A stretch of 64,000 nt of DNA from Thalassotalea sp. Sam97 (GTDB taxonomy: Bacteria; Pseudomonadota; Gammaproteobacteria; Enterobacterales; Alteromonadaceae). The stretch is taken from positions 1,240,001 to 1,304,000 of the forward strand of contig NZ_CP166919.1 of assembly GCF_041379765.1 (NCBI RefSeq). The letters run 5' to 3'. The notes below the pieces were generated by a model. That model had not been told where the DNA came from. It worked only from the letters and a program-made list of their open reading frames with translations, and did not search any database. Shown in pieces: positions 19,227-28,259 of this stretch. The position numbers and the translations under genes were made by a program. Every line of letters begins with the position of its first letter. The first letter of the stretch is position 1.

Positions 19227-20144
19227 ATGCAAAATCGCTTGCCGCCGTTAAATGCCTTAAAAGCGTTTGAGGCTTCAGCCCGACACCTTAGTTTTACGCG
19301 TGCTGCAAAAGAGTTATTTGTGACTCAAGCCGCTGTATCTCATCAAATTAAGTCATTAGAAAACTTTCTGGGTTTAAAGTTATTTAAACGCAAAAATAGA
19401 GCGTTACTTCTTACTGAAGAGGGGCAGTCATATTATCTTGATATCAAGGATATTTTCACGTCACTTCAGGATGCCACGCAAAAGCTGTTAGCGCGTGGTG
19501 AAAAAGGCGCGATTACCGTGAGTATTCAACCGTCACTTGCTATTAAGTGGTTGGTGCCCAAGTTAAGCGAGTTTGCCAAGCTTTATCCTGATATTGATGT
19601 GCGCATTAAGGCGGATGATGCGACCGATGATACGCTTAATGATGATGTGAATATTGCCTTTTATTATGGTCGTGGCACATGGCGAGGCGTTAATGCCGAA
19701 AAAATATTAAACGAATACCTTGTACCTGTATGCTCGCCCATGCTCATGAGCGATAATAAGCCACTTACTACGATTGCCGATTTGCAACATCATACTTTAC
19801 TGCATGATACCTCGCGCTCCGACTGGCAGCGTTGGTATAAGCGCTGTGGTTTAAAAGCAACAAACCTTACTAAAGGGCCAATTTTTAGTCATTCAGCCTT
19901 GGTATTGCAAGCGGCTATTCATGGGCAAGGTGTGGCACTAGTCAATAATACCTTGGCCAAACCGGATATTGACGCTGGTAGATTAGTGACACCTTTTGAG
20001 CAGGTTCTCATGAGTAAGAATGCATTTTATATTGTTTGTCACGATGAACAACGTGAAACGCCACGGATCGCGCAATTTCGAGATTGGGTAATTAACACCG
20101 CAAAACATGACGATTGGCACATGGAAACCGACAATGACTTATGA
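19227..20144 (+). CDS. gcvA: GcvA, LysR-type regulator of the glycine cleavage system
   Basis: 305 residues from the ATG at 19227; an upstream in-frame start at 19173 would add 18 unconserved residues. Strong similarity to E. coli GcvA throughout: RLPPLNALKAFEASARHLSF at the N-terminus, the helix-turn-helix segment LFVTQAAVSHQIKSLE, and the effector domain with GPIFSHSALVLQAAIHGQGV and KNAFYIVCHDEQ. GcvA activates or represses gcvTHP according to glycine and purine status. The neighbouring DUF423 and rlmM genes match the E. coli gcvA-ygdD-rlmM order, which supports orthology. Confidence 0.92.
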   Translation: MQNRLPPLNALKAFEASARHLSFTRAAKELFVTQAAVSHQIKSLENFLGLKLFKRKNRALLLTEEGQSYYLDIKDIFTSLQDATQKLLARGEKGAITVSIQPSLAIKWLVPKLSEFAKLYPDIDVRIKADDATDDTLNDDVNIAFYYGRGTWRGVNAEKILNEYLVPVCSPMLMSDNKPLTTIADLQHHTLLHDTSRSDWQRWYKRCGLKATNLTKGPIFSHSALVLQAAIHGQGVALVNNTLAKPDIDAGRLVTPFEQVLMSKNAFYIVCHDEQRETPRIAQFRDWVINTAKHDDWHMETDNDL

Positions 20145-20769
20145 AGATGATTTAAGTTGGCAAGTTAGCCAAAGTGATAACGCCGTTGCCAGCATTATGC
20201 TCGCTCACGGCGCCGGAGCGGCGCTTGATAGCGACTTTATGGAAATGATAACCAAAGGCTTAGTTGCTAACGGTATTAACGTTTATCGCTTTAATTTTCC
20301 CTATATGCAACAGCGGCAACAAGATGGAAAACGTCGACCTCCAAATCGCATGCCAGTACTTGTCGAAAGCTTTAAACAACGCTTGCAACGTTATCAACTT
20401 GACTTACCCTTGTTTGTTGCCGGTAAGTCTATGGGGTCACGTGTCGCGGCAATGGTCAGCGAGGATGATAAGGTTTGTGGTGTTATCGCTTTAGGTTACC
20501 CATTTCACCCTATCAGTAAGCCAGACAATACCCGTTTAGAACCTTTGCAAGCACTGACTAAGCCGGCTTTGATTATCCAGGGTACAAGGGATGCGTTAGG
20601 CAATGAGACGGAAGTTAACGGATATTCGTTGCCAAATAACATTGATATACAGTTTTTAGAGGATGGTGATCATGATCTTAAACCAAGGGTTAGGTCTGGT
20701 TTTCGACATGAGCAACATATCCAATCGGCTGTTGCCAGCATGGCGGCTTTTATTCGCAAGCAACTATAA
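20134..20769 (+). CDS. Alpha/beta-hydrolase of the KANL3/Tex30-like family
   Basis: 211 residues from the ATG at 20134; an in-frame ATG at 20107 would deepen the overlap with gcvA. The protein has HGAGAALDSDFM (oxyanion loop), a nucleophile elbow GKSMGSR, an acid in QGTRDALG and a His in EDGDHDLKP, so a complete Ser-Asp-His triad is visible. This small cytosolic family is widespread in proteobacteria and its substrate is not established. The 11-nt overlap with gcvA and close spacing to the next two genes suggest one transcript. Confidence 0.75.
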   Translation: MTYEDDLSWQVSQSDNAVASIMLAHGAGAALDSDFMEMITKGLVANGINVYRFNFPYMQQRQQDGKRRPPNRMPVLVESFKQRLQRYQLDLPLFVAGKSMGSRVAAMVSEDDKVCGVIALGYPFHPISKPDNTRLEPLQALTKPALIIQGTRDALGNETEVNGYSLPNNIDIQFLEDGDHDLKPRVRSGFRHEQHIQSAVASMAAFIRKQL

Positions 20770-20784
20770 TTGCTGGAGAACTAT

Positions 20785-21150
20785 ATGCAACGACTAATAC
20801 TCGGCTTTGCAGGGGGCTTTGCGATGGTGTTGGTCTTTTTAAGTGCCTGGCTATCACATGCTCAGACACAACTTGCATCGCACACCGTTAAAAACATAGT
20901 GATAGCTATCTTGTTCGGCTTTATTCACGTATTGCTGCTGTTTATGGCAAGTCAACGATACTCGCAAAATCGCGCAGGTAAAGTCTGCAGTTACCTGATT
21001 TTGTTTGGACTATGCTGTTTTAGTGGCTTAATTATTTTAAAAAGTTTTGTCGACATAGGTATGTTTGCCAAACTTACACCATTAGCTGGCATAGCACTCG
21101 CTGTTGCGTGGCCGGCTTATGCTTTGTCATTAGGAATGAATAACAAATGA
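20785..21150 (+). CDS. DUF423 (YgdD-like) small inner-membrane protein
   Basis: 121 residues from the ATG at 20785, which has a CTGGAGA ribosome binding site; a TTG at 20770 is possible but less likely. Four hydrophobic segments (about 4-22, 33-53, 64-84, 92-112) and the late motif LTPLAGIALAVAWPAYAL fit the DUF423 family, to which E. coli YgdD belongs. Its function is unknown. In E. coli ygdD also sits between gcvA and rlmM. Its stop overlaps the start of rlmM (ATGA). Confidence 0.75.
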   Translation: MQRLILGFAGGFAMVLVFLSAWLSHAQTQLASHTVKNIVIAILFGFIHVLLLFMASQRYSQNRAGKVCSYLILFGLCCFSGLIILKSFVDIGMFAKLTPLAGIALAVAWPAYALSLGMNNK

Positions 21151-22235
21151 GTGCCATTATCCTTTATTGTCGCCCCGGTTTTGAAAAAGAATGCGCGGCA
21201 GAAATCCAGGAAAAAGCAGCCTGGAATGAAATTTTCGGCTTTATTAAGTTAAAGAAAAATCAAGGGCTTGTAGAGTTTCATGTCTATGAAGAATCGCAAG
21301 TGGAAGTATTGCTGCAAAAACTTCCTTTAACACGTTTGATTTTTACTCGTCAGTGGTTTGGAACCTTAGGTGAGGTGCTAGAGTTACCTGAGTATAATCG
21401 TGTTGAAGCCATCAGTGAAACCTTAGGCGATGAGTTTCGCTATGAGGAGTTACGCGTTGAAACCTTAGATACCAATGATGGTAAAGCGCTTAGCAAGTTT
21501 GCGCGAAAGTTGTCGGTACCTTTACGCCAGCACTTACGTAAATCCGGTGTGTTAGCAGAAAAAGAACAAGGCGATTCGCAACGAGGCGCGACGATTTTGC
21601 ACTTGTTATTCTTTTCTGGTCAGCAAGTACAGCTTGGCTATTCATTTGTTGCCAATAGCTCGGAGCACCCCATGGGGATCCCGCGTCTGAAGTTCCCGTC
21701 TGCTGCACCGTCTCGCTCAACATTAAAACTTGATGAAGCGTTTTTATATTTCATTCCACGTGATCAATGGGATACGCGATTAACCTCAGGCATGAATGCG
21801 GTCGATTTAGGCTCTGCACCAGGTGGGTGGACATATCAACTTGTACGCCGAGGTATGATGGTTAAAGCGGTTGATAATGGCCCTATGGCAGATTCTTTAA
21901 TGGAAACAGGGCAGGTAAAGCATTATCAGCAAGATGGTTTTAAATTTAGACCTCATAAAAAGAATAACTATTGGCTAGTGTGTGACATGATTGAGAATTC
22001 AACACGTGTGGCAAAGCTTATGGCCAGTTGGATTGTTGATGGTGATTGTAAAGAAGCGATGTTCAACTTGAAGTTGCAACCGGGTAAAGCGCGTTATCAG
22101 CAAGTGATGAAAAACTTACAGCAAATTAAAGACACTTTATCAGAGCATGATATTTGGTATGAAATGTATGCTAAGCACCTGTACTATGATAGAGAAGAAG
22201 TGACCGTGCACGTACGCGTTTTAGGTAACAAATAA
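21147..22235 (+). CDS. rlmM: RlmM, 23S rRNA 2'-O-methyltransferase (C2498)
   Basis: 362 residues. Transfers a methyl group from SAM to the ribose of C2498 in 23S rRNA. An N-terminal THUMP-like substrate domain (about 1-170, starting SAIILYCRPGFEKECAAEI) precedes a Rossmann methyltransferase domain with the SAM motif DLGSAPGGWTYQLVRRGM (about residues 222-240) and VCDMIEN. E. coli RlmM is 366 residues. Translationally coupled to the DUF423 gene through a 4-nt overlap. Confidence 0.95.
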   Translation: MSAIILYCRPGFEKECAAEIQEKAAWNEIFGFIKLKKNQGLVEFHVYEESQVEVLLQKLPLTRLIFTRQWFGTLGEVLELPEYNRVEAISETLGDEFRYEELRVETLDTNDGKALSKFARKLSVPLRQHLRKSGVLAEKEQGDSQRGATILHLLFFSGQQVQLGYSFVANSSEHPMGIPRLKFPSAAPSRSTLKLDEAFLYFIPRDQWDTRLTSGMNAVDLGSAPGGWTYQLVRRGMMVKAVDNGPMADSLMETGQVKHYQQDGFKFRPHKKNNYWLVCDMIENSTRVAKLMASWIVDGDCKEAMFNLKLQPGKARYQQVMKNLQQIKDTLSEHDIWYEMYAKHLYYDREEVTVHVRVLGNK

Positions 22236-22356
22236 ATTTATCTCTTCGCACAAACCAAAGTGTTTTTTATAAATACACGCCGTAAGCTAGTTGCCTCGCT
22301 TATGGCTTTTTAAGGGCACTAGATCAGCTCGATATATTGATTTGATGCTTAAACGA

Positions 22357-22384
22357 AAAAGGGTGGCTAACTGGCCACCCTTTT
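22357..22384. terminator. Bidirectional terminator between rlmM and icd
   Basis: An 11-bp stem AAAAGGGTGGC / GCCACCCTTTT with a TAACTG loop lies between the convergent stops of rlmM and the isocitrate dehydrogenase gene. Confidence 0.9.
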
Positions 22385-22410
22385 CAATATACGTATCTTA
22401 AATCTTGCGA

Positions 22411-23418
22411 TTATAAACGCTCAAGCATTGCTTCAGTAAAGTCAGTTGTACCGTGTTCACCACCTAAATCGCGAGTAGTGCGGTCACCTGATTCGATAAC
22501 ATCTTTTAATGCGTTACGGATCTTAGATGCTTGTTCGGTCATACCTAGGTATTCAAGCATTTGAATTGACGCTAGGATAACTGAAGATGGGTTTGCTAAG
22601 TTCTTACCAGCGATATCTGGCGCAGAGCCGTGAACCGCTTCAAAAATCGCACAGTCTTTACCGATGTTAGCGCCTGGTGCCATACCTAGACCACCAACAA
22701 GACCAGCACATAAATCAGAGATAATGTCACCAAATAGGTTAGTGGTCACGATTACGTCAAATTGCTCAGGGTTCATTACTAACTGCATACAACAGTTATC
22801 AACAATCATTTCAGCAGATTCGATGTCAGGGTAGCGCTCACCAACTTCACGAGCAACTTTTAAGAATAGGCCTGACGTTGATTTTAAGATGTTTGCTTTA
22901 TGAACAGCAGTTACTTTTTTACGACCTTCCTTACGAGCTGTTTCGTAAGCAAATTCAACGATACGCTCAGCACCTTCACGAGTGATTTGACTCATCGCTT
23001 CAGCTGTTTTACCGTCTTCAGAAACAACTTGGCCAAGACCTGAGTACATACCTTCAGTGTTTTCACGGATCGTTAAGATATCGATGTTTTCGTAACGAGC
23101 ACGAGTACCTTTAAACGACAATACCGGGCGTAAGTTAGCATATAGTTGGAACTTCTTACGTAGTGTTACGTTAATTGACGTAAAGCCTTCACCTACAGGT
23201 GTTGTTAGTGGGCCTTTTAAAGTGATTTTGTTTTTTTCAATCAACTTTAACGTTTCTTCAGGTAGTAACTCACCGTGTTTTTCAAGCGCTACTAAGCCTG
23301 CATCAGCAAATTCGTATTCAAAGTTACAACCCGCTTTCTCCAATACTTTAATACATGAATCGATAATGCTCGGACCAATGCCGTCGCCCGGGATAACCGT
23401 AATTGTTTGTTTTGTCAT
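22411..23418 (-). CDS. NAD-dependent isocitrate dehydrogenase
   Basis: 335 residues, related to the mitochondrial NAD-IDH subunits rather than to the 416-residue E. coli NADP enzyme. It oxidatively decarboxylates isocitrate to 2-oxoglutarate in the TCA cycle. Substrate-site motifs are INVTLRKKFQLYANLRPV (82-99) and IRENTEGMYSG (117-127); metal-binding Asp residues lie in NLFGDIISDL. The coenzyme loop reads HGSAPDIAG with Asp268-Ile269, the pair associated with NAD rather than NADP preference in this superfamily. Isopropylmalate dehydrogenase is the main alternative, but the ENTEGMYSG context favours IDH. Monocistronic. Confidence 0.9.
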   Translation of the reverse strand: MTKQTITVIPGDGIGPSIIDSCIKVLEKAGCNFEYEFADAGLVALEKHGELLPEETLKLIEKNKITLKGPLTTPVGEGFTSINVTLRKKFQLYANLRPVLSFKGTRARYENIDILTIRENTEGMYSGLGQVVSEDGKTAEAMSQITREGAERIVEFAYETARKEGRKKVTAVHKANILKSTSGLFLKVAREVGERYPDIESAEMIVDNCCMQLVMNPEQFDVIVTTNLFGDIISDLCAGLVGGLGMAPGANIGKDCAIFEAVHGSAPDIAGKNLANPSSVILASIQMLEYLGMTEQASKIRNALKDVIESGDRTTRDLGGEHGTTDFTEAMLERL

Positions 23419-23549
23419 CGTAATTGCCTACTGTTATGCATAAACCTGTTATGCCTAATAAATGTGCGGTTAGTCTGCGTCATGCAGGTGAAATAGCCTT
23501 AGCTATCATGCGTGCCTAGCCAATTTGCATTTTGGCTAAAGGGCAATAA

Positions 23550-23578
23550 AAAACCGCCTGAAATTTTTAGGCGGTTTT
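23550..23578 (-). terminator. Terminator of the ppnN-xni-DUF3192 operon
   Basis: A 10-bp stem AAAACCGCCT / AGGCGGTTTT with a 9-nt loop. On the minus strand it is followed by a T-run, about 145 nt after the DUF3192 stop. Confidence 0.85.
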
Positions 23579-23721
23579 ATACCAAATATGTGGTCGGATT
23601 TCTAGTTAGATTACATACATTTTTACTAAATCGCTGTGTTTTTGAACGTTTGACGCTTGAAATGTAGTAAAGTAACAGTAACTCAATTGTAATGCTTGTG
23701 TTGCGTATTTTATTTGAGCAT

Positions 23722-24111
23722 TTAGAAGTTAGCGGTAAATGCTTTAAAGTCTTGATACGCACTTTCACCTATACCAACTAATACACCATTTTTGAATAAC
23801 AAGGCGGTGCATTCATCTAGTGTGGTTTTACCGTCAGAGTGTTTGTGTTGAGTGCGATAAAAAGTCACTTGGTAATTGTCATCGTCGACCTTTTTCGCTT
23901 CGGTAATATCAGGGTTGCCGATATCAGTCAAAATCTTATCTAGGTCGATCTGGTCTAATTGCAGTGTAGCAATATATTGACGATTAAATCCTTCACGCTC
24001 ATCCCATGCCATTTGCGCGGGTTTATCTTCATAGTAATTAAGCAAGCCGTAAGCAAATACGCCATATAGAGCGATGGCGAGTACGATCCACGTAACAACT
24101 TTTTTGTTCAT
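23722..24111 (-). CDS. DUF3192 family membrane-anchored protein
   Basis: 129 residues with an N-terminal membrane anchor (about 5-25) and no lipobox. The C-terminal half is a DUF3192-type domain with FYRTQHKHSDGKTTLDECT and LLFKNGVLVGIGESAY. The family occurs in Alteromonadales and Vibrionales; its function is unknown. Its ATG directly follows the TAA of xni with no gap, so it is probably translationally coupled. A paralogous lipoprotein with the same motifs lies at 28785-29159. Confidence 0.8.
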   Translation of the reverse strand: MNKKVVTWIVLAIALYGVFAYGLLNYYEDKPAQMAWDEREGFNRQYIATLQLDQIDLDKILTDIGNPDITEAKKVDDDNYQVTFYRTQHKHSDGKTTLDECTALLFKNGVLVGIGESAYQDFKAFTANF

Positions 24112-24951
24112 TTATACTTCCTGATGTTCGGTTATAGGTTGTTGGGCTAGGGTTCTTGGTAAACGAATATCCTTTAGGTTAAAGCCTAGTGGGATATCTT
24201 TTTTTAGCGTTAATAATTGGTGATAAAGCTTGATCTCATCATGATGTTCTTGCAACTTCTTGGTCAAAGACTTCTTTAAATCGGCGGCTGAAAGAATACC
24301 TCTTAACGAACCGTATTGCTGCAACAATTGTACGGCAGTAACAGGGCCGATTCCGGCAACACCAGGGATCTTATTGGTCGCATCACCGGTTAAAGTCCAG
24401 TAATCGACTAGTTGATCAATATTCACTTGAAATTTATTTTGCACATACTCAGCATCGAAATAACGTTTATTAAAGTAGTCGTAAACGCTGATGTGGTGAC
24501 CAATCAAAGGTAAAAAGCCTTTGTCCGTTGATATGATGGTGGTATTTTGCCCCTTTAATGCCAGTTTTACCGCGAGCGTTGCAATTAAATCATCGGCCTC
24601 ATCAGCTTCAGATTCAAGTGAGTCGACACCCAACTTCATGAAGCTGTCTTGGATTGAACTCAAACTGCTTGCTAGATGCTCAGGCATTTTTTTACGACCT
24701 TTTTTATAATCGCTAAACAGTTTATGGCGCCAGCACTCGCCTTGGCAGTCAAATACCGCTAAGGCATGTGTTGGCTGGTGCTGATTTAAAATTTTTTGCA
24801 ATGCGTTACTGGTATGCACTTTGGTGTTGTGAATGAGCTGGGTTAACGTCGTGTCTGATAACTCATCCAACATGGCATAGGGACGCTCCTGCGCCGCATA
24901 AATACGGCGGATCAGATTCATTGCATCAATAAGCACTAAGTGGGCTTGCAT
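24112..24951 (-). CDS. xni: Xni, flap endonuclease-like protein (exonuclease IX)
   Basis: 279 residues. Resembles the 5'-nuclease domain of DNA polymerase I; E. coli Xni has structure-specific flap endonuclease activity. Visible family motifs are VLIDAMNLIRRIYA at the N-terminus, AVFDCQGECWRHKLFSDYK, the acidic metal cluster SEADEADDLIATLA (about 117-130), STDKGF and the helix-hairpin-helix GDATNKIPGVAGIGPVTAVQ. It is second in the minus-strand operon, 21 nt after ppnN. In E. coli ppnN and xni are also close, separated by sdaCB, which are absent here. Confidence 0.93.
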   Translation of the reverse strand: MQAHLVLIDAMNLIRRIYAAQERPYAMLDELSDTTLTQLIHNTKVHTSNALQKILNQHQPTHALAVFDCQGECWRHKLFSDYKKGRKKMPEHLASSLSSIQDSFMKLGVDSLESEADEADDLIATLAVKLALKGQNTTIISTDKGFLPLIGHHISVYDYFNKRYFDAEYVQNKFQVNIDQLVDYWTLTGDATNKIPGVAGIGPVTAVQLLQQYGSLRGILSAADLKKSLTKKLQEHHDEIKLYHQLLTLKKDIPLGFNLKDIRLPRTLAQQPITEHQEV

Positions 24952-24972
24952 AGGTTGCTAACTTTTCCGTTG

Positions 24973-26322
24973 TTATTGTGAAACGATGTTATAACAGGGC
25001 GTATATTCTCCCTGAAGTTTCATACGTTGTTGTTTTACAAATGATGATAACAGGTTATCGAGTTGTAGCATAATTTGTTTATCACCCGATATTTGGTAGC
25101 AACCATGCTCGCGAATATGTCTCACCCATTGAGGTTTTACATTACCAGCAACAATACCAGAAAATGCGCGTCGTAAGTTGGCTGCGAGCTCATTCACAGG
25201 TAAGTCTTTGGTTAACCTCAATGCCGCCATATTTTCATGAGTTGGCTCAAATGGGTATTGAAACTGTGATTCGATTTCTAAAGTCCAATTGTAATGATAT
25301 GAGTCACCCACAGCACGACGATAACTTATCACTGACTTGACTTGCTCTTTTAGATATTGAGAGACTTCTTCAGCGTCATCAATAATAATGGTGTATAAGT
25401 TTTGTGCATCAGCACCGAGAGTTTCACCAATAAAGCCATCAAGCTCTTGAAAGTAGTCGCTGGCTTCTTTGGGGCCGGTTAATACGATAGGTAGCTTTTG
25501 CAAACGGTTTTTCGGATGCAGTAAAATACCTAATACGTAAAGAAGCTCCTCAGCCGTGCCAGCACCGCCTGGGAAAATAATCAAGCCGTGAGTCATGCGC
25601 ACAAAAGCTTCCAAACGTTTTTCAATATCCGGCATGATGATCAGTTCATTTACTATCGTGTTTGGTGGCTCGGCAGCAATGATACTGGGCTCCGTTAAGC
25701 CAACATAGCGGCCGGTACCGTTACGTTGCTTGGAGTGGCCAAACGTCGCGCCTTTCATAGGCCCTTTCATGGCGCCTGGACCACAGCCGGTACAAATATT
25801 TAAATGACGTAAGCCGAGCTGGTAACCCACTTCTTTACAATATTTGTATTCGGTACTGTTAATCGAGTGTCCACCCCAGCAGGTGATAAGACCTGGTTCG
25901 GCATCTAATTTGATGGCACCAGCATTGCGGACGATATCAAAGACGATGTGGTTAAGTAGCTCTTTTTTGTGTTGTTGGGATTCATCATAATAGCGGCTAG
26001 AAATAAATAAAATATCGCGTAATACCGCTGATAATTGCTCTTGGATACCGCGGATAATGGTATTATCAACAAACGCATGTTGAGGTGGATTAATCAGTTT
26101 TAACTTAACCCCGCGCTCACGTTTTAACACTTGAATATCAAAATGTTTGTATGCCTCGTAAATGGCTTCAGCATCGTCGGTATTACTGCCGACATTCAGT
26201 ACTGCAAGAGAGCAGTTTCGATATAACTGGTATAGTTCAGAGTTTGCAGATTTTTGCAGCATATCGACTTCTAAAGGCGATAATAAGCACATATTTCCCA
26301 CAGGGTTTAATTCTATTTGCAT
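24973..26322 (-). CDS. ppnN: PpnN, nucleotide 5'-monophosphate nucleosidase (LOG family)
   Basis: 449 residues (E. coli YgdH/PpnN 454). Cleaves the N-glycosidic bond of purine and pyrimidine monophosphates; in E. coli it is activated by (p)ppGpp. The Rossmann/LOG core shows WGGHSINSTEYKYCKEVG, NICTGCGPGAMKGPMKGA and the catalytic PGGAGTAEELLYVLGILLHP. The flanking domains are conserved, including FEPTHENMAALRL and RRAFSGIVAGNVKP. First gene of the operon with xni and the DUF3192 gene. Confidence 0.95.
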   Translation of the reverse strand: MQIELNPVGNMCLLSPLEVDMLQKSANSELYQLYRNCSLAVLNVGSNTDDAEAIYEAYKHFDIQVLKRERGVKLKLINPPQHAFVDNTIIRGIQEQLSAVLRDILFISSRYYDESQQHKKELLNHIVFDIVRNAGAIKLDAEPGLITCWGGHSINSTEYKYCKEVGYQLGLRHLNICTGCGPGAMKGPMKGATFGHSKQRNGTGRYVGLTEPSIIAAEPPNTIVNELIIMPDIEKRLEAFVRMTHGLIIFPGGAGTAEELLYVLGILLHPKNRLQKLPIVLTGPKEASDYFQELDGFIGETLGADAQNLYTIIIDDAEEVSQYLKEQVKSVISYRRAVGDSYHYNWTLEIESQFQYPFEPTHENMAALRLTKDLPVNELAANLRRAFSGIVAGNVKPQWVRHIREHGCYQISGDKQIMLQLDNLLSSFVKQQRMKLQGEYTPCYNIVSQ

Positions 26323-26658
26323 AGGCTTCTCCTAATCTCACACTCATACAACGACGTCTTGCAACTGAGTAAATCAAAAATCAGCACTGTTGGATTTCGC
26401 TACGCAGGTAGTTGATTTATGATAATAACCTTTATTGTTATAAGACCCTTATTTTTAGTGTAGTGCAAGTAAATCTATATGAATTAAATATTTACTACGG
26501 CTGAGGAAGTTCATGGGGCATGGAGACATGCTAATGGTTGGCGGGTTCAGTGAATGGGCTAGACATGATATGGCTAGTGACAGTCGCTTCCCTAAAACTG
26601 TTTTTTTAGGGAAGCGATACGTCAAAATAGCTTATGTGATATCTATTAAGCTGTATGG
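26323..26658. other. Gene-free region between ppnN and queF
   Basis: It contains a strong 14-bp hairpin (TCGCTTCCCTAAAA / TTTTAGGGAAGCGA, 26584-26617) 41 nt beyond the queF stop. No T-run follows it on either strand outside the stem, so it may protect or end the queF message but is not a classical terminator. The ppnN promoter must lie at about 26340-26460. Confidence 0.5.
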
Positions 26659-27504
26659 CTATTGGCGTAAGGTACGCGAGGTCGGTGCTATTGCGTTAAC
26701 GTTTGAACGGTATGGGTTGATATCAAGCCCGCCGCGACGGGTGTAGCGCGCAAAAACCGTCAGTTCTTCAGGCTGACAAAAGGCCATAATGTCAGTGAAT
26801 ATCCGTTCAACGCATTGCTCATGAAATTCGTTGTGCATACGGAACGAAATAATGTAGCGAAGTAATTGTTCCTGATTAATTTTCGCGCCTTTATAGTCGA
26901 TATAAACGCTGCCCCAGTCAGGCTGATTGGTGATCAAACAATTTGATTTTAACAGATGGCTATGCAGACGCTCATCAACCTGCACCGATGAGTCGCTAGC
27001 ATTGGCTAAAATCTCGCGATTAAACTGATAATCATCAATGCTAATATCTAGATCATCAAGGCAAATACCTTGGCTTTCGTTAATAGCTAGGGCTGGGCAG
27101 TTGTTGACAGCAAATAGCTTGACCGTGACCGGCGCATTGGCGGTTTTACTGAGATCTTGCTGCAATGTCACTTCAACGTCATTTATATCGTCAAAACGGC
27201 TTTGATTAAAGCTGTTTAAATAAAGTTTAAAGGATTTTGATTCGATCAGATTATCACTTTCACAAGGAATACGAAATTCGGCGACAGCGACAATAGGCTT
27301 ACCGCGACTGTTTAACCAGGAAAGCTCGTAACCGTACCAGACGTCTTCACCTTGAAATGGTAATTTCTCACCAAGATTAAGATCATCTCGATTTAACGAG
27401 CGCGGAACCGCTTGCAATAATTCAGGCGCATATTGACTCTTGTATTCGGTGGTTTTACCGAGTACTAATGATTTTAATTCATCACGATGACTGTATTTCG
27501 ACAT
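26659..27504 (-). CDS. queF: QueF, NADPH-dependent 7-cyano-7-deazaguanine reductase
   Basis: 281 residues, the long (unimodular, E. coli-type) form. Reduces preQ0 to preQ1 in queuosine biosynthesis. The catalytic Cys189 lies in KSNCLITNQPDWG with Asp196; the NADPH-binding motif ESKSFKLYLNSF is at 88-99; FHEQCVERIF supplies the substrate-binding His/Glu. Divergent from syd with only 75 bp between the starts, as in E. coli where queF and syd adjoin ppnN. Confidence 0.96.
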   Translation of the reverse strand: MSKYSHRDELKSLVLGKTTEYKSQYAPELLQAVPRSLNRDDLNLGEKLPFQGEDVWYGYELSWLNSRGKPIVAVAEFRIPCESDNLIESKSFKLYLNSFNQSRFDDINDVEVTLQQDLSKTANAPVTVKLFAVNNCPALAINESQGICLDDLDISIDDYQFNREILANASDSSVQVDERLHSHLLKSNCLITNQPDWGSVYIDYKGAKINQEQLLRYIISFRMHNEFHEQCVERIFTDIMAFCQPEELTVFARYTRRGGLDINPYRSNVNAIAPTSRTLRQ

Positions 27505-27579
27505 ATTTACACTTGTTTGGATAAAAGCGACTTGGCTATAATTTTACTACAATAATTTATCAAGCGCGCATTCTACCTT

Positions 27580-28134
27580 ATGAGCCCATTACAAGAAAGA
27601 CTACTGGCGTTAGTCAGCCAATATCGCCAATACCACTTAGACAATTTTAATGAACTACCAAAAGTTGAACATGACCCAGCTTGGCCGTCGCCATGCGAAG
27701 TTGGTCAACCTGACACTGACAATCTGGTGAACTGGCAGCCCGTGGCGATTAATGAATCATTGTCTTTTGATAATGTTGAAAAAGCCCTAGATCTGACTTT
27801 GCATTCAGATATCAAAAATTACTTTACCAGCGTTTACTCAGAAGCAATACCATGCTCCTGCAAAGAGGGCGATCTTGAGCTGTTATTTGCTTGGAATTTT
27901 GATGACTTTCAACGTTTACAGCAAAATCTTATTGGCCATGTATTGATGAAGCGTCGTTTAAAACAATCGCCGACGTTATTCTTTGCCGTAACAGACGCGG
28001 AAGAAATCAATTTAGTGATTGATAATGAAACCGGTGCGGTTTGGGCTGAGCCGGTGGGGCTAGAACCGAACAAGTTGATTGCACCAAGCTTAGTCGATTT
28101 TATCGACATGCTGGCGTTCAAAAAGCACGATTAA
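27580..28134 (+). CDS. syd: Syd, SecY-interacting protein
   Basis: 184 residues (E. coli 181). A peripheral cytosolic protein that binds SecY and is thought to monitor SecYEG assembly. Conserved segments include WPSPCEVG, VNWQPVA, LDLTLHSDIKNYFT, DDFQRLQQNLIGHVLMKRRL and SPTLFFAVTD, all positioned as in the E. coli protein. A short hairpin TAGCCACT / AGTGGCTA (28158-28180) follows the stop and may end the transcript. Confidence 0.9.
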   Translation: MSPLQERLLALVSQYRQYHLDNFNELPKVEHDPAWPSPCEVGQPDTDNLVNWQPVAINESLSFDNVEKALDLTLHSDIKNYFTSVYSEAIPCSCKEGDLELLFAWNFDDFQRLQQNLIGHVLMKRRLKQSPTLFFAVTDAEEINLVIDNETGAVWAEPVGLEPNKLIAPSLVDFIDMLAFKKHD

Positions 28135-28259
28135 TGATTTACATGTAAAGTTGAGGATAGCCACTTTAAAATAGTGGCTACTAACATGAAAGAAGCTTTG
28201 CGGTTTCTTTAATACATGGCTTACCAAGATACGGATAAGCGTTGCTTTCTGTGATTCTG

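Noticed and set aside
26584..26617. Hairpin downstream of queF as a Rho-independent terminator
   Set aside because: The stem is strong but lacks a trailing T-run on either strand; noted only as a structural element.
26513..26746. Plus-strand ORF of 77 codons with a GAGGAAG upstream
   Set aside because: The ribosome-binding-like sequence is good, but the ORF runs through a strong hairpin and overlaps the 3' end of queF on the other strand. Its C-terminal part is antisense queF. No recognisable domain.
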